42,961 nt of DNA from Acidimicrobiia bacterium (GTDB lineage: Bacteria > Actinomycetota > Acidimicrobiia > Spongiisociales > Spongiisociaceae), in contig VXRE01000014.1 in NCBI GenBank assembly GCA_009838635.1, forward strand, positions 1-42,961, in the 5' to 3' direction. How positions within the stretch are numbered: the first letter of the stretch is position 1; each line of letters starts with the position of its first letter. Positions 15,406-25,034 of the stretch are shown here, piece by piece. A model generated the notes under the pieces. That model was not told the DNA's origin and did not search any database. It was given only the letters and a program-made list of their open reading frames with translations. The position numbers and the translations under genes were made by a program.

Positions 15406-15873
15406 TCAACTGGCGATCACGCACGATCCACCGGCAGCTTCTATCTTGGCGCGGGCTGAACTGCTGAAGGCATGGGCCTCGACGGTCAGAGCCTTGCGGA
15501 TCTCGCCCCGGCCCAGCACCTTGATCCTGCCCCGCTTGCGCGCCAGCCCCTGCTCGCGCAGGTGGTCCGGCGAGATGGTCGCACCGTCCCGGAAGCCGTC
15601 CAGGTCATCCACGTTGACCACCGTGAACGCCTGCCGGTTGTGCGGCTTGAAGCCCCGCAACTTCGGAAGCCGGGCCTGCAAGGGGGTCTGGCCGCCCTCG
15701 AAGCCGGGACGCAGGCTACGGCGGGCCTTGAGGCCCTTCGTTCCCCTGCCGGCCGTCTTGCCGCGCCGTCCCGCCTCGCCGCGTCCGACCCGGATCTTCT
15801 TCCGCTTCGACCCTTCCGCCGGCCTGAGGTGGTGGAGTTTCAATTGGTTTGTCTTGGTAGCCACGGACGCCAC
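15406..15873 (-). CDS. rplO: 50S ribosomal protein L15
   Basis: This L15 (155 residues from GTG 15873) has 'LKLHHLRPAEGSKRKKIRVGRGEAGRRGKTAGRG' split here over the loop-rich N-terminus, and 'LPKLRGFKPHNRQAFTVVN'. A GTG at 15864 (giving MATKTNQ...) is the better start, because GGAAGG lies 10 bases before it but directly against the first GTG. L15 is an early 50S assembly protein. A 108-base gap separates it from rpmD. Confidence 0.97.
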   Translation of the reverse strand: MASVATKTNQLKLHHLRPAEGSKRKKIRVGRGEAGRRGKTAGRGTKGLKARRSLRPGFEGGQTPLQARLPKLRGFKPHNRQAFTVVNVDDLDGFRDGATISPDHLREQGLARKRGRIKVLGRGEIRKALTVEAHAFSSSARAKIEAAGGSCVIAS

Positions 15874-15981
15874 CCTTCCGGATAACCGGCTCGCCCTCCG
15901 GGCCCCGGACTGCGGTTCGCCCCGGCCTGCCTCAGCCTGCGAACCCCATGCCCGACCCGACCCGTCGGCGAGCCCTCGTTC

Positions 15982-16185
15982 TTACTTCGTTCCCTGCGGT
16001 CGCGCCTCCCGGACTTCCACCAGATGGCGCACCCGATGCAACATACCCCGCAGCTCCGGACTGTCCGGACGCTCCACCGAGGCGTTCAACTTCTTCAGGC
16101 CCAGGCTCCGGACGGTAGCCCGGGCCTTGTGCTTCTCGCCGATCAGGCTCCGGCGCAGCGTGATCCGGAGCATCTCGCCGCTCAT
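15982..16185 (-). CDS. rpmD: 50S ribosomal protein L30
   Basis: The 67-residue product matches L30: '[33 protein letters not shown]' (split around residues 6-38) and '[14 protein letters not shown]'. L30 is a small protein of the 50S subunit. Its ATG overlaps the rpsE stop (ATGA), so the two are coupled. Confidence 0.96.
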   Translation of the reverse strand: MSGEMLRITLRRSLIGEKHKARATVRSLGLKKLNASVERPDSPELRGMLHRVRHLVEVREARPQGTK

Positions 16186-16772
16186 GATCCGCTTCCTCCT
16201 CCGCCCGACGCCCGCATCATCTCGGTGGAGCGGTAGGCGGCCAGCAGTCCCGGAGGCGTGATCTCCTCGGGGGTCTTACCCCTTGCCTTCGCCACGTCCT
16301 CGGGACGCCGCTGCCCCTTCAAGCCGTCGATCGTGGCCTTGGCGACGTTGAGGTGGGTGGGCGCTCCGAGGGACTTGGCCAGCGCGTCGCGGATCCCGGC
16401 CGCCTCGAGGATCTGGCGGACGGCGCCGCCGGCGATCACTCCCGTGCCCGGCGCCGCCGGCTTGAGGAGTACCTTCGAGGCGCCCTGCTGGCCGATGACC
16501 CGGTGGATCAGGGTGGTGCCTGCCATGGGAACGGTGAACATCGACTTGCGAGCCGACTCGATGGCCTTCTGGATGGCGGTGGGCACCTCCTTGGCCTTCC
16601 CGTAGCCGATCCCGACCCGGCCGGCCCCGTCGCCCAACGCCACGAGGGCGGTGAAGGAGAACCGGCGTCCCCCCTTGCTCACCTTGGAGACCCGGTTGAT
16701 CTCTATGACCCGCTCATCGAATTGGGGGGTGGAGTCCAAGCCCCCGTCGCGTCGTCTTCTCCTAGAAGTCAA
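16182..16772 (-). CDS. rpsE: 30S ribosomal protein S5
   Basis: The 196-residue S5 has the double-stranded RNA-binding-like N-terminal domain ('[18 protein letters not shown]', '[18 protein letters not shown]') and the C-terminal domain '[19 protein letters not shown]'. S5 contributes to decoding fidelity and mRNA helicase activity. The start is TTG at 16772, which lies 11 bases inside the rplR coding end. A Gly/Ser-rich tail closes the protein. Confidence 0.98.
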   Translation of the reverse strand: MTSRRRRRDGGLDSTPQFDERVIEINRVSKVSKGGRRFSFTALVALGDGAGRVGIGYGKAKEVPTAIQKAIESARKSMFTVPMAGTTLIHRVIGQQGASKVLLKPAAPGTGVIAGGAVRQILEAAGIRDALAKSLGAPTHLNVAKATIDGLKGQRRPEDVAKARGKTPEEITPPGLLAAYRSTEMMRASGGGGSGS

Positions 16773-17115
16773 GTCCAGCCTCCCTCGCCGCGTCGGCCAG
16801 AGCCTTCACACGTCCATGGAACGGATGCCCGCCCCGATCGAAAACCACCTTGGTGACGCCGACGCCGGCAGCCCGGGAAGCGATCAGACGCCCCACCTCG
16901 GTGGCGGTCCCGGTGGTCAAAGGCTTCGACCGGAGCCCCGGCTCCTGCGAGGAAGCCGCCGCCAGCGTCCGGCCGGGGCCGTCATCGATGACCTGCGCGT
17001 AGATGTACCGGTTGCTCCGGAACACCGCCAGACGGGGCCGCGTCGCGGTGCCGGCCAACCGCTTCCGTACCCGCCGGTGGCGGCGGATCCGAGCCCGTGA
17101 TCGTATCCCGCTCAT
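16762..17115 (-). CDS. rplR: 50S ribosomal protein L18
   Basis: The 117-residue L18 shows '[34 protein letters not shown]' (positions 11-44) and the C-terminal '[26 protein letters not shown]'. L18 binds 5S rRNA with L5. It overlaps rpsE by 11 bases downstream and rplF by 4 bases upstream. Confidence 0.98.
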   Translation of the reverse strand: MSGIRSRARIRRHRRVRKRLAGTATRPRLAVFRSNRYIYAQVIDDGPGRTLAAASSQEPGLRSKPLTTGTATEVGRLIASRAAGVGVTKVVFDRGGHPFHGRVKALADAAREAGLDF

Positions 17116-17657
17116 CGCACTGTCACTCCGGCCTTGCCGCTCTTCCTGAGTACGTACTCGTCCTGGTAGCGGATGCCCTTGCCCTTGTAGGGCTCCGGCG
17201 GGCGGACGCGGCGGATCTCGGCCGCTACCTGGCCTACCTTCTCCTTGTCGATGCCCTCCACCACGATGGTGGTGGCGTCCGGCACGGTGAACGAGATTCC
17301 GTCCGTGGCCGGAACCGCCACGCTGTGGCTGTAGCCGACCTGCAGCTCCAAGCCCTCACCCCGGCTCAGCGCCCGGTAACCGACCCCGACGATCTTGAGA
17401 GTCTTGCGGTACCCCTCGGTGACCCCGATCACCATGTTGTTCACCAGGGCCCGGGTCAGCCCGTGCAGTGCCCGGCTGCGGCGTTCGTCGTTGATCCTGG
17501 TGACCACGCACCGGCCATCGATCACCTCGACCCCCACCCGGTCCTCGAAGGTGCGGCGCAGCGAGCCCTTCGGACCCTTGACCGTCACCTCCTGGCCGGA
17601 GACGGTGATCTCCACCCCGCCGGGCACCGGAATCGGAACCTTGCCGACGCGACTCAT
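17112..17657 (-). CDS. rplF: 50S ribosomal protein L6
   Basis: The 181-residue L6 starts '[18 protein letters not shown]' and contains '[21 protein letters not shown]' and the C-terminal '[21 protein letters not shown]', the classical L6 signature near the factor-binding site. Two bases separate it from rpsH and its stop overlaps the L18 start by four. Confidence 0.98.
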   Translation of the reverse strand: MSRVGKVPIPVPGGVEITVSGQEVTVKGPKGSLRRTFEDRVGVEVIDGRCVVTRINDERRSRALHGLTRALVNNMVIGVTEGYRKTLKIVGVGYRALSRGEGLELQVGYSHSVAVPATDGISFTVPDATTIVVEGIDKEKVGQVAAEIRRVRPPEPYKGKGIRYQDEYVLRKSGKAGVTVR

Positions 17658-17659
17658 GA

Positions 17660-18061
17660 CTACCAGACCTCACACATGAGCTCACCGCCCAGACGCCGCC
17701 GGCGGGCCTCCCGATCCGGTAGGAGGCCCTGGGAGGTGGAAACGATCACTGTTCCCAGGCCTCCCTGGGAGCGCGGCAGGTCGTCGGCGCCCTTGTACAC
17801 GCGCCGGCCCGGCCGGGAGACACGACGCAACCCCTGGATGATGCGCTCCTGATTGGCCTTACCGGCGAACTTCAAGCGGATGGTCAGGGTGTTCCCCTGG
17901 GCCGCCGGACTCACGTCGTAGCCCTCCACATAACCCTCCGACGCCAGCACCTTGGCGACCTGCTCCTTCAGCTTCGAGGAGGGCATGCTCACCCTGGCAT
18001 GCAAGGCGATGTTGGCGTTGCGGATCCGGGTCAGCATGTCGGCGATGGGGTCGGTCATCAT
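17660..18061 (-). CDS. rpsH: 30S ribosomal protein S8
   Basis: This 133-residue S8 has '[17 protein letters not shown]', '[20 protein letters not shown]' and the C-terminal '[33 protein letters not shown]' around residues 100-133. S8 binds the central domain of 16S rRNA and in E. coli represses the spc operon. Two Met codons open the frame, so the true first residue could be the second. It lies 15 bases after rpsN. Confidence 0.97.
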   Translation of the reverse strand: MMTDPIADMLTRIRNANIALHARVSMPSSKLKEQVAKVLASEGYVEGYDVSPAAQGNTLTIRLKFAGKANQERIIQGLRRVSRPGRRVYKGADDLPRSQGGLGTVIVSTSQGLLPDREARRRRLGGELMCEVW

Positions 18062-18076
18062 TGCGGTCTCGCTCCT

Positions 18077-18382
18077 TTACCAGGAGGACTTCTGAACGCC
18101 CGGCAGCTCGCCACGGTGCGCGAGCTCCCGGACCGCGATCCGCGACATCCCGAACTTGCGCAGGTAGCCGCGGGGCCGTCCGGTGATGCCGCAACGGTTG
18201 CGGTACCGGGTCGGGCTGGCGTCGCGAGGCATCTTCGCCAGGCTCGCGTAGGCGTCCCGCTTGGCGTCATACGTGGCGTCGGGGTCCTTGATGACGCTCA
18301 AGAGCTCGGCCCGGCGCTCCCGGTAGCGCTCGACCATCTCGGCCCGGCGCTTGTTCTTGGCGATCATCGACTTCTTGGCCAT
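18077..18382 (-). CDS. rpsN: 30S ribosomal protein S14, long zinc-free form
   Basis: This is the ~100-residue S14: '[19 protein letters not shown]' at the start and '[27 protein letters not shown]' near the end. It has only one Cys and so lacks the CxxC pairs of the 61-residue zinc type that many Gram-positive bacteria carry in this position. S14 is a late-joining protein of the 30S head. It is flanked by rplE (16 bases) and rpsH (15 bases). Confidence 0.97.
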   Translation of the reverse strand: MAKKSMIAKNKRRAEMVERYRERRAELLSVIKDPDATYDAKRDAYASLAKMPRDASPTRYRNRCGITGRPRGYLRKFGMSRIAVRELAHRGELPGVQKSSW

Positions 18383-18398
18383 ATCGTTTCCTCACATC

Positions 18399-18992
18399 TC
18401 AGTTGGTTGCGGCAGCCCGACGCCGGAAGGGGAAGCCGAAGGCCTCCAGCAATGCCCTGGCGCCCCCGTCGTCGGCGGAGGTCGTGCAGATGGTTATGTC
18501 CATACCGCGGACCGCCGTCACCTTGTCGTAGTCGATCTCGGGAAAGATGAGCTGCTCGCTCACCCCGAAGCTGTAGTTGCCACGCCCGTCGAACGACGAC
18601 GGGCTCAGGCCTCGGAAGTCCCGGATGCGCGGGATGGCGATGGTAATCAGCCGATCGAGAAACTCCCAGGCCCGATGCCCGCGGATCGTCACCGAACAGC
18701 CCACCGGCATCCCGGTCCGCAGCTTGAACCCGGCGATGGACCGGCGAGCCCTATTCAGCCGGGGCTTCTGGCCGGTGATGGTGGCCAGGTCCTCCATGGC
18801 CGCGCCGGTCTGCTTGCGGTCGCCCACCGCCTCGCCGATGCCCATGTTCACCACGATCTTGTCCAGGTCGGGGATCAACATCGGATTGGCGAGGCCCATA
18901 TCCTCCATGATCCGGGACCGAACCGTCTCCACGTACTGCCGCTTCAGGCGGGGCACGTCACCCACCGGAGCGGTCTTCGTCTCGGCGGCCAT
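18399..18992 (-). CDS. rplE: 50S ribosomal protein L5
   Basis: The 197-residue L5 has '[12 protein letters not shown]'-type sequence (here [12 protein letters not shown]), '[28 protein letters not shown]' and '[19 protein letters not shown]'. L5 binds 5S rRNA and contacts the P-site tRNA. Six bases separate it from rplX. The N-terminal ~12 residues before '[12 protein letters not shown]' are an unremarkable extension. Confidence 0.98.
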   Translation of the reverse strand: MAAETKTAPVGDVPRLKRQYVETVRSRIMEDMGLANPMLIPDLDKIVVNMGIGEAVGDRKQTGAAMEDLATITGQKPRLNRARRSIAGFKLRTGMPVGCSVTIRGHRAWEFLDRLITIAIPRIRDFRGLSPSSFDGRGNYSFGVSEQLIFPEIDYDKVTAVRGMDITICTTSADDGGARALLEAFGFPFRRRAAATN

Positions 18993-18998
18993 GACTGC

Positions 18999-19304
18999 CT
19001 ACACCTCCCCGTCGCACTTGACGCAGCGGCGGAACTTGCGGCCCGTGTCGCTCCTGCCGACTCCGGTCCTGACCGGTCCGCAGTCGTCGCACACCAGCAT
19101 CACGTTGGAAACGTCGATGGGCATGTCCTTGTCGACGATGCCCGCTTGCAGCTCCCGGCCCCGGGCCTTCTGGTGCCGCTTGGCGGTGTTGACGCCTTCC
19201 ACGATCACCCGGCCCCGGCGGGGCAGGACCCGCGCCACTCTCGACTCGCGGCCCACGTCCTTGCCGGAGACCACCACGACCCGGTCGCCTTCCCGGATCG
19301 CCAT
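18999..19304 (-). CDS. rplX: 50S ribosomal protein L24
   Basis: Starting at ATG 19304 with GGAGGTGAT upstream, the 101-residue L24 begins with a KOW motif ('IREGDRVVVVSGKDVGRESRVARV') and has 'VEGVNTAKRHQKARG'. A C-terminal pair CDDC...CVKC could bind zinc, a feature of some L24 lineages. L24 starts 50S assembly. Its start shares one base with the rplN stop (TGATG). Confidence 0.97.
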   Translation of the reverse strand: MAIREGDRVVVVSGKDVGRESRVARVLPRRGRVIVEGVNTAKRHQKARGRELQAGIVDKDMPIDVSNVMLVCDDCGPVRTGVGRSDTGRKFRRCVKCDGEV

Positions 19305-19672
19305 CAGATCACCTCCGGAGCCAGGGAGACGATCCGCATGAACTTCCGGTCCCGCAACTCGCGGGCCACCGGCCCGAATATCCGGGTACCCCGAGGGAGC
19401 CGGTTGTCGTTGATGACCACGCATGCGTTGTCGTCGAAGCGGATGTAGGTGCCGTCCCGGCGGCGCTGCTCCTTGGCAGTCCGTACCACCACCGCCCTGA
19501 CCACCTCGCCCTTCTTGAGCGCCGCTCCGGGCGCGGCGTGCTTGACAGTGGCCACGATGATGTCGCCGATCCGGGCATACCGGCGGCGCGACCCTCCCAG
19601 CACGCGGATGCACAGCACCTCGCGGGCGCCGCTGTTGTCGGCCACCTTGAGCCGGGACTCCTGCTGGATCAT
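19304..19672 (-). CDS. rplN: 50S ribosomal protein L14
   Basis: The start at ATG 19672 gives the canonical 122 residues, beginning [15 protein letters not shown], with '[21 protein letters not shown]' and '[27 protein letters not shown]' at the end. The frame extends further upstream but that part belongs to rpsQ. L14 forms intersubunit bridges near the factor-binding region. The ATG overlaps the rpsQ stop by four bases. Confidence 0.98.
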   Translation of the reverse strand: MIQQESRLKVADNSGAREVLCIRVLGGSRRRYARIGDIIVATVKHAAPGAALKKGEVVRAVVVRTAKEQRRRDGTYIRFDDNACVVINDNRLPRGTRIFGPVARELRDRKFMRIVSLAPEVI

Positions 19673-19926
19673 CTCGCCCGTCCTAACACCTCGACCAGCC
19701 GCCACCGCTTGGTCTTCGACAGGGGTCGGGTCTCCATGATCATCACCCGGTCGCCGTTGCGGGCGGTGTTCTCCTCGTCGTGCGCATGAACCTTGGTAAC
19801 GCTGCGCACGATCTTGCCGTAGCGCGGATGGCGCGTCCGCCGCTCGAGCTCCACCGTGATGGTGCGGGCCCGGGCATCGGACACCACCACGCCCACACGC
19901 GTCTTGCGCCGCGGCCGGTCAGGCAT
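19669..19926 (-). CDS. rpsQ: 30S ribosomal protein S17
   Basis: The 85-residue S17 has the OB-fold sequence '[32 protein letters not shown]' (residues 9-40) and '[33 protein letters not shown]'. It binds 16S rRNA early in 30S assembly. It overlaps rpmC by 8 bases and rplN by 4. Confidence 0.98.
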   Translation of the reverse strand: MPDRPRRKTRVGVVVSDARARTITVELERRTRHPRYGKIVRSVTKVHAHDEENTARNGDRVMIMETRPLSKTKRWRLVEVLGRAR

Positions 19927-20119
19927 GATCGATCGCCTCGTTCTCGTGCATCACGGTCTTGATACGCGCGATCAACTGCCTCAGGCGGCCCAGAGAGGCC
20001 GTGTCCTCCGACTGGCTGACCGCCAGCTGGAACCGGAGGTTGAACAGCTCCTCCTTGGTCTCGTCCAGCTTCTCGTCCAGCTCGGCCGGGGTGAGTTCCC
20101 TCAGCTCCAAAGCCTTCAT
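19919..20119 (-). CDS. rpmC: 50S ribosomal protein L29
   Basis: The 66-residue helical hairpin protein reads '[34 protein letters not shown]' (residues 3-36) and '[17 protein letters not shown]'. L29 lies at the polypeptide exit and is a docking site for SRP and trigger factor. It follows rplP by 23 bases. Confidence 0.97.
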   Translation of the reverse strand: MKALELRELTPAELDEKLDETKEELFNLRFQLAVSQSEDTASLGRLRQLIARIKTVMHENEAIDHA

Positions 20120-20142
20120 TCCGCTACCTCCATCGTCAGTTC

Positions 20143-20559
20143 CTATCCCAACGGTTCCCTGGATACGAACCGGGTCTTGATGGGCAGCTTGTGGCCGGCC
20201 CTGCGCATCGCCTCGCGCGCCATTTGCTCGTCCACGCCCGACAGTTCCATCATCACCCGCCCCGGCTTGACGACGGCCACCCAGAACTCGGGATTCCCCT
20301 TCCCCGACCCCATCCGGGTCTCGGCGGGCTTGGCCGTGATCGGCTTGTCGGGGAAGATGTTGATCCAGACCTTCCCTCCCCGCCGAACCGTACGGGTGAT
20401 GGCGACACGGGCGGACTCGATCTGGCGGGCGGTTATCTGGCCCGGCTCCAGCGCCTGGATGCCGTAGTCGCCGAACGACACCGCGGTGCCGCCCTTGGCG
20501 TAACCCTTCATCCGCCCCCTATGGACCTTGCGGTACTTGGTTCGCTTGGGCATCAACAT
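20143..20559 (-). CDS. rplP: 50S ribosomal protein L16
   Basis: The 138-residue L16 opens '[19 protein letters not shown]' and contains '[29 protein letters not shown]' and '[24 protein letters not shown]'. It organises the A-site tRNA region of the 50S subunit. The MLMPKR start is widely conserved, which supports ATG 20559. Six bases separate it from rpsC. Confidence 0.98.
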   Translation of the reverse strand: MLMPKRTKYRKVHRGRMKGYAKGGTAVSFGDYGIQALEPGQITARQIESARVAITRTVRRGGKVWINIFPDKPITAKPAETRMGSGKGNPEFWVAVVKPGRVMMELSGVDEQMAREAMRRAGHKLPIKTRFVSREPLG

Positions 20560-20565
20560 GATCTA

Positions 20566-21507
20566 CTACTTCCCGGCCTCATCGGCGCCGGAATCGTCCT
20601 CGGGCTTGGCGGCGGACCCGCCCTCGTCACCGGCCTGCCCGGACGGCGCACCGGTCTCGGCCCGGACGCTGTCGTAGGCCGACTTGGCCTCGGCCTTGCT
20701 GACCTTGCGGCCACCGCCGGCCTCGATGATCCTCTTGCCGCCTCCGGCTTCGATCACCCGCGGCGCGGCGCGTCCACCGGCTCGCTGCTCGGCCCGGCTC
20801 TTGGCCGGCGTCATCCGGCCCGACGGCCGTCCGGCCGCCAGCGCGGCCTCGCGCGCCATCTGCTCGCGGGTGGTCTTGAGCGAGGTGACCACGTCGCCCT
20901 TGTAGACCCAGACCTTGACCCCGATGCTCCCCACGCTGGTGGCGGCCGTGGCCTGGCCGTAGTCGATGTCAGCCCGGAGGGTGTGCAGGGGCACCCGGCC
21001 CTCCCGGTACCACTCGCGGCGGCTCATGTCGGCGCCGCCCAGGCGGCCGGCGCACTCCACCCTCACTCCTTCCGCACCTGCTTTGAGGGCGGTCTGCACC
21101 GTCCGTCGCATGGCGCGCCGGAAGGCCACCCGGTTCTCCAGCTGGTCAGCCACGCCGCGGGCCAGCAACTGGGCGTCGGTCTCGGGGTCCTTGACCTCGA
21201 TGACGTTGAGCTTCACCCGGCGCCCGGTCATCTTCTCCATACCGGACCGGATCCGCTCCGCCTCGGCGCCCTTGCGGCCGATCACGGCGCCGGGACGGGC
21301 CGTGTGGACGTCCACCTGGAGGCGCTCGCGGGTGCGTTCGATGTCGACCCGCGACACCGCCCCCCGCTTGAGTTCGCGCTTCAGGTAGTCGCGTATCCGG
21401 TGGTCCTCGTTGGCCAGGAAGGTGTAGTCCTTGTCCGAGTACCAACGTGACTTCCAGTCGGTGACGATTCCGAGGCGGAAACCATAGGGATGCGTCTTCT
21501 GGCCCAT
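20566..21507 (-). CDS. rpsC: 30S ribosomal protein S3 with long C-terminal tail
   Basis: From ATG 21507 the product is 313 residues. The first ~215 are a normal S3: '[22 protein letters not shown]', a KH domain around '[17 protein letters not shown]' and '[32 protein letters not shown]'. S3 forms part of the mRNA entry channel. The last ~95 residues are an extension with basic, Gly/Ala-rich and then acidic stretches, and contain a near-duplicate [18 protein letters not shown]. The start shares one base with the rplV stop (TGATG). Confidence 0.97.
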   Translation of the reverse strand: MGQKTHPYGFRLGIVTDWKSRWYSDKDYTFLANEDHRIRDYLKRELKRGAVSRVDIERTRERLQVDVHTARPGAVIGRKGAEAERIRSGMEKMTGRRVKLNVIEVKDPETDAQLLARGVADQLENRVAFRRAMRRTVQTALKAGAEGVRVECAGRLGGADMSRREWYREGRVPLHTLRADIDYGQATAATSVGSIGVKVWVYKGDVVTSLKTTREQMAREAALAAGRPSGRMTPAKSRAEQRAGGRAAPRVIEAGGGKRIIEAGGGRKVSKAEAKSAYDSVRAETGAPSGQAGDEGGSAAKPEDDSGADEAGK

Positions 21508-21872
21508 CAGTCGACCTCCTCGCGGCCGTCGGAAACCACGATTGTGATGTGGCAGGTGCGCTTGCGGATCCTGGTGGCGCGACCCCGGGCCCGAGGCCGG
21601 AAGCGCTTGATGGTCACGCCCTCGTCGGCATAGGCCTCGACCACGCGGACCTCGCCGGCCAGCGTGTCGAGGTCCTCGCCGAGCTCGAACTTCGAGTTCA
21701 TGTTGGCGACCGCCGAGCGGATGCACTTGAGGATCGGCTCCGCGGCTCTCCGGTTGGAGAACCGGAGGGTCACCTCGGCATCGGCGACCGACATGCCCCG
21801 GACCTGGTTCAGCACCACCCGCACCTTGTAGGGGGACTGGCGGATATGGCGGGCGCGGGCGACTGCTCTCAT
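21507..21872 (-). CDS. rplV: 50S ribosomal protein L22
   Basis: Starting at ATG 21872, the 121-residue L22 shows '[21 protein letters not shown]', '[22 protein letters not shown]' and the tunnel beta-hairpin '[26 protein letters not shown]' (split over residues 89-114). L22 lines the exit tunnel where macrolides bind. The open frame continues upstream through rpsS but that is not coding in this frame. Confidence 0.97.
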   Translation of the reverse strand: MRAVARARHIRQSPYKVRVVLNQVRGMSVADAEVTLRFSNRRAAEPILKCIRSAVANMNSKFELGEDLDTLAGEVRVVEAYADEGVTIKRFRPRARGRATRIRKRTCHITIVVSDGREEVD

Positions 21873-21879
21873 CTTCGAC

Positions 21880-22164
21880 CTACCGCCTCGTGGCCTTTTC
21901 CCGCTTGGTGCCGGCGTGTCCCCTGAAGGTCCTGGTAGGAGCGAACTCGCCCAGCTTGTGATCGACCATCTGCTCGGTGATGTAGATGGGAACGTGGCGG
22001 CGGCCATCATGGACAGCGATGGTCAGGCCCACCATCTCGGGGATGATGGTGCTCCGGCGGCTCCAGGTGCGGATCATCCGCTTGTGGCCGGCGCTGTTGG
22101 CGACCTCTACCTTCCTCAGGAGGTGCTCGTCCACGAACGGGCCCTTCTTACGGCTCCGAGCCAT
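21880..22164 (-). CDS. rpsS: 30S ribosomal protein S19
   Basis: The 94-residue S19 has '[19 protein letters not shown]', '[32 protein letters not shown]' and '[16 protein letters not shown]'. It lies in the 30S head near S13. Neighbours rplB and rplV are 3 and 7 bases away. Confidence 0.98.
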   Translation of the reverse strand: MARSRKKGPFVDEHLLRKVEVANSAGHKRMIRTWSRRSTIIPEMVGLTIAVHDGRRHVPIYITEQMVDHKLGEFAPTRTFRGHAGTKREKATRR

Positions 22165-22167
22165 CTG

Positions 22168-23001
22168 CTACCTCCGGCCTTTCTTGTTGCGGCGGCGCAC
22201 GATATCCCGGTTGCTCGCCTTGTTGCGATTCCGGGTCCGGCCCTCCGGCTTACCCCACGGGGACACCGGATGGCGGCCTCCTGACGAGCGCCCTTCGCCA
22301 CCTCCCAGCGGGTGATCAACCGGGTTCATCGCCACGCCGCGGGTCTGGGGACGCACGCCCTTCCAGCGGTTCCTGCCCGCCTTGCCGAGCTTGGTGAGCT
22401 CCGCCTCGGTATTGCCGACCTGACCGATGGTGGCCCGGCAGTCGAGGAGGACGTAGCGAACCTCGCCCGAGGGCAACCGGAGCAGCGCCCTGTTCCCCTC
22501 CTTGGACATCAGCTGGACGCCCGTCCCTGCCGCCCTGGCCATCCTGGCCCCGCCCCCCGGCTTCAGCTCGATGGCATGAACCACCGTTCCCGCCGGAATG
22601 TTCCGCAGCGGAAGGGCGTTTCCGGGCCGGATCTCGGCCTTGGGACCCGACTCCAGCATGTCCCCCACCGATACTCCCACCGGGTGCAGGATGTAACGCT
22701 TCTCGCCGTCCACATAGTGCAGCAGGGCCAGCCGGGCATTGCGGTTGGGGTCGTACTCCACCGCCGCCACCCGAGCAGGCACCCCGTCCTTGGTCCGGCG
22801 GAAGTCCACGATGCGGTACCTACGCTTGTGACCGCCACCCCGATGGCGCGACGTGATCCGGCCATGGTTGTTGCGCCCCGAGGAGCGCTTCTTCTTGGCC
22901 AGCAGGGACTTCTCGGGCTTTGACTTGGTGATCGACGCGAAGTCCGACACCGTCTGGAACCGGCGTCCCGGTGAGGTGGGTTTTCTCTTCTTTACTGCCA
23001 T
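22168..23001 (-). CDS. rplB: 50S ribosomal protein L2
   Basis: From ATG 23001 this is a 277-residue L2 with '[21 protein letters not shown]' and '[24 protein letters not shown]'. '[35 protein letters not shown]' includes the conserved His needed near the peptidyl-transferase centre. The end 'RRNKKGRR' is usual. It follows rplW by 16 bases. Confidence 0.98.
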   Translation of the reverse strand: MAVKKRKPTSPGRRFQTVSDFASITKSKPEKSLLAKKKRSSGRNNHGRITSRHRGGGHKRRYRIVDFRRTKDGVPARVAAVEYDPNRNARLALLHYVDGEKRYILHPVGVSVGDMLESGPKAEIRPGNALPLRNIPAGTVVHAIELKPGGGARMARAAGTGVQLMSKEGNRALLRLPSGEVRYVLLDCRATIGQVGNTEAELTKLGKAGRNRWKGVRPQTRGVAMNPVDHPLGGGEGRSSGGRHPVSPWGKPEGRTRNRNKASNRDIVRRRNKKGRR

Positions 23002-23017
23002 CTCGAACTCACCTGCC

Positions 23018-23305
23018 TCAAATTCCGAAGATGTCCACGGTCTGCCCGATGGGCAGCGTGACCATGGCGCGCTTGGTGTCGGCACGCCTACCGACCGTGA
23101 ACCTGGTCCGCTTCTGCTTGCCCTTGCGGTTCAGCGTGTTGACGCTCAACACCCGGACGCCGAACAGGACCTCGACCGCCCGGCGGATCTCCTCCTTGCG
23201 GGCCCGGCGATCCACCACGAAGGTGTACGTGTTGGCACGCTCGATGAGGTCGTATGACTTCTCCGAGACCACGGGCTGGATGATCACGTCACGCGGGTCC
23301 TTCAT
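23018..23305 (-). CDS. rplW: 50S ribosomal protein L23
   Basis: The ATG at 23305 gives 95 residues: '[21 protein letters not shown]', '[31 protein letters not shown]' and '[17 protein letters not shown]'. L23 is the exit-site docking point for SRP and trigger factor. The ATG overlaps the rplD stop by four bases. Confidence 0.97.
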   Translation of the reverse strand: MKDPRDVIIQPVVSEKSYDLIERANTYTFVVDRRARKEEIRRAVEVLFGVRVLSVNTLNRKGKQKRTRFTVGRRADTKRAMVTLPIGQTVDIFGI

Positions 23306-24021
23306 CGTGCGTCCTGTCCCAGCCCGGCCGGCGCCGCGCCGTTCTCCATGACGAAGTCCTCGTCCGAGATCTCGAAGCGACCCGATTGGGATCCGGCCGG
23401 ACCGGTGGAAGACTGCCCGAGGGCCAGTCCGGAGAAGATGACGGTGCCGGCCCACAGGACGTCGTACGTGTTCAGCATCCCGGGCCTCCCGAGGATGACC
23501 TGGGGCAGGTTCCGGAACGACCGGAGCGCGACCTCCTCCGAGCGGTCGACCACCACCAATGCCTTACCGGTGGCCCCGATCTCACTGAGCAGGGAGGCTG
23601 CCAGGCTGGTCCTGGGCACGTCCCAATCGAACTCGCCGATGATCTTGATGGCACCTTCCGACGCCCGGGCCGACAAGGCGCTCCGAAGGGCCAGCGCCTT
23701 CATCTTCTTGGGGGCCCGCTGAACGTAGTTGCGGTCGCGAGGGCCGTGCGCCTTGCCGCCGCCCACCCAGATGGGAGAGCGGATCGACCCGTGGCGGGCC
23801 CGCCCCAGGCCCTTCTGGCGCCATGGCTTGCGCCCGCCGCCTCGCACTTCGGCCCTGGTCTTGGTGCGAGCCGTGCCGGAACGCCGGGCCGCCAGATGGG
23901 CCACCACTACCTGATGCATCACGTCACGGTTGGGCGTGATGCCGAAGACTGCCGGGTCGAGCAACACCTCGCCCTGCTGGACACCGGCGGAGTCGTACCT
24001 GGGAGCAACCAGATCAGCCAT
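23302..24021 (-). CDS. rplD: 50S ribosomal protein L4
   Basis: The 239-residue L4 has the tunnel loop '[43 protein letters not shown]' (residues 47-89) and '[25 protein letters not shown]'. It carries about 30 extra C-terminal residues after '[13 protein letters not shown]' compared with compact L4 proteins. L4 in E. coli represses the S10 operon. It lies 6 bases after rplC. Confidence 0.97.
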   Translation of the reverse strand: MADLVAPRYDSAGVQQGEVLLDPAVFGITPNRDVMHQVVVAHLAARRSGTARTKTRAEVRGGGRKPWRQKGLGRARHGSIRSPIWVGGGKAHGPRDRNYVQRAPKKMKALALRSALSARASEGAIKIIGEFDWDVPRTSLAASLLSEIGATGKALVVVDRSEEVALRSFRNLPQVILGRPGMLNTYDVLWAGTVIFSGLALGQSSTGPAGSQSGRFEISDEDFVMENGAAPAGLGQDAR

Positions 24022-24027
24022 CGCCCA

Positions 24028-24669
24028 TCAACCGTTCTTGACCGCTTCGCGGACGAAGACCAGCCCGCCTCTGGGACCTGGGACCGCGCCCTGCAGCACC
24101 AGCAGGTTGCGCTCGGGGTCCACGCCGACCACAGCCAGGTTGAGCACGGTGGTCTGGCGGCCACCCATCCGTCCGGGTAGCTTGGTGCCCTTCATCACCC
24201 GGGCCGGGGTGGCGCAGGCGCCGATGGCGCCCGGTGAGCGGTGCACCTTGTGGACACCGTGGCTGGCGCCCTGTCCGTGGAAGTTGTGGCGCTTCATCAC
24301 GCCCTGGAAGCCCTTCCCCTTGGAGACTCCGGTCACGTCGGCCTTGGTTCCGGGCTCGAACACGTCCTCGACCCGCAGCACCTGGCCCAGCTGGAACTCC
24401 GAGCCGTCATCGACCCGCACCTCCACCAGGTGGCGGGCCGGGGCGACGCCGGCATTGGCGAAGTGGCCGGCCTGCGGCTTGTTGACCTTCCGGGCCGGGA
24501 TCTCGCCGTACGAGATCTGCACCGCCGAGTAGCCGTCGTTCTCCTCGGTGCAGATCTGGGTGACGTGGCAGGGTCCGGCCTTGATCACCGTCACGGGGAT
24601 GGCGCGGGCGTGATCGTCGAAGATCCGGGTCATGCCGACCTTCTCTCCGAGGATCGCCGACAGGCTCAT
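24028..24669 (-). CDS. rplC: 50S ribosomal protein L3
   Basis: The 213-residue L3 starts '[31 protein letters not shown]' (residues 4-34) and has the central '[49 protein letters not shown]' loop (about 129-177), including the Gln methylated in many bacteria. L3 nucleates 50S assembly. Its start region overlaps the rpsJ stop by four bases. Confidence 0.98.
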   Translation of the reverse strand: MSLSAILGEKVGMTRIFDDHARAIPVTVIKAGPCHVTQICTEENDGYSAVQISYGEIPARKVNKPQAGHFANAGVAPARHLVEVRVDDGSEFQLGQVLRVEDVFEPGTKADVTGVSKGKGFQGVMKRHNFHGQGASHGVHKVHRSPGAIGACATPARVMKGTKLPGRMGGRQTTVLNLAVVGVDPERNLLVLQGAVPGPRGGLVFVREAVKNG

Positions 24670-24974
24670 GTCTCGATCTCGACTTCCACTCCGGCCGGGA
24701 GGTCCAGCCTCATGAGGGACTCGATCGTGTTGTGGGTCGGCCGCAGGATGTCGATCAGGCGCTTGTGGGTCCGGATCTCGAAGTGTTCGCGCGAGTCCTT
24801 GTACACGTGCGGCGACCGGATCACGCAGTACCGGTGGACTTTGGTCGGGAGCGGGACCGGCCCATGAACGATGGCATGGGTGCGGATGACTGTCTCCGCT
24901 ATCTTGCGCGCCGACTCATCGACCACCTGGTGGTCGTAAGCCTTCAGCTTGATGCGGATTCTCTGTTCTTTCAT
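24666..24974 (-). CDS. rpsJ: 30S ribosomal protein S10 (transcription factor NusE)
   Basis: The 102-residue S10 has '[21 protein letters not shown]', '[41 protein letters not shown]' (residues 37-77) and '[12 protein letters not shown]'. Besides its 30S role, S10 acts with NusB in antitermination. Only 60 bases separate it from tuf, and no strong S10-operon promoter is visible there. Confidence 0.98.
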   Translation of the reverse strand: MKEQRIRIKLKAYDHQVVDESARKIAETVIRTHAIVHGPVPLPTKVHRYCVIRSPHVYKDSREHFEIRTHKRLIDILRPTHNTIESLMRLDLPAGVEVEIET

Positions 24975-25034
24975 GCTGTCTTCCTGCCGGTTCCCATTCC
25001 GATGTCTCGGCCAGTATTTCTCTTTGCGTTCCGG

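Noticed and set aside
20191-21450. 419-residue plus-strand open frame opposite rpsC
   Set aside because: Antisense to a confirmed ribosomal gene with no independent support.
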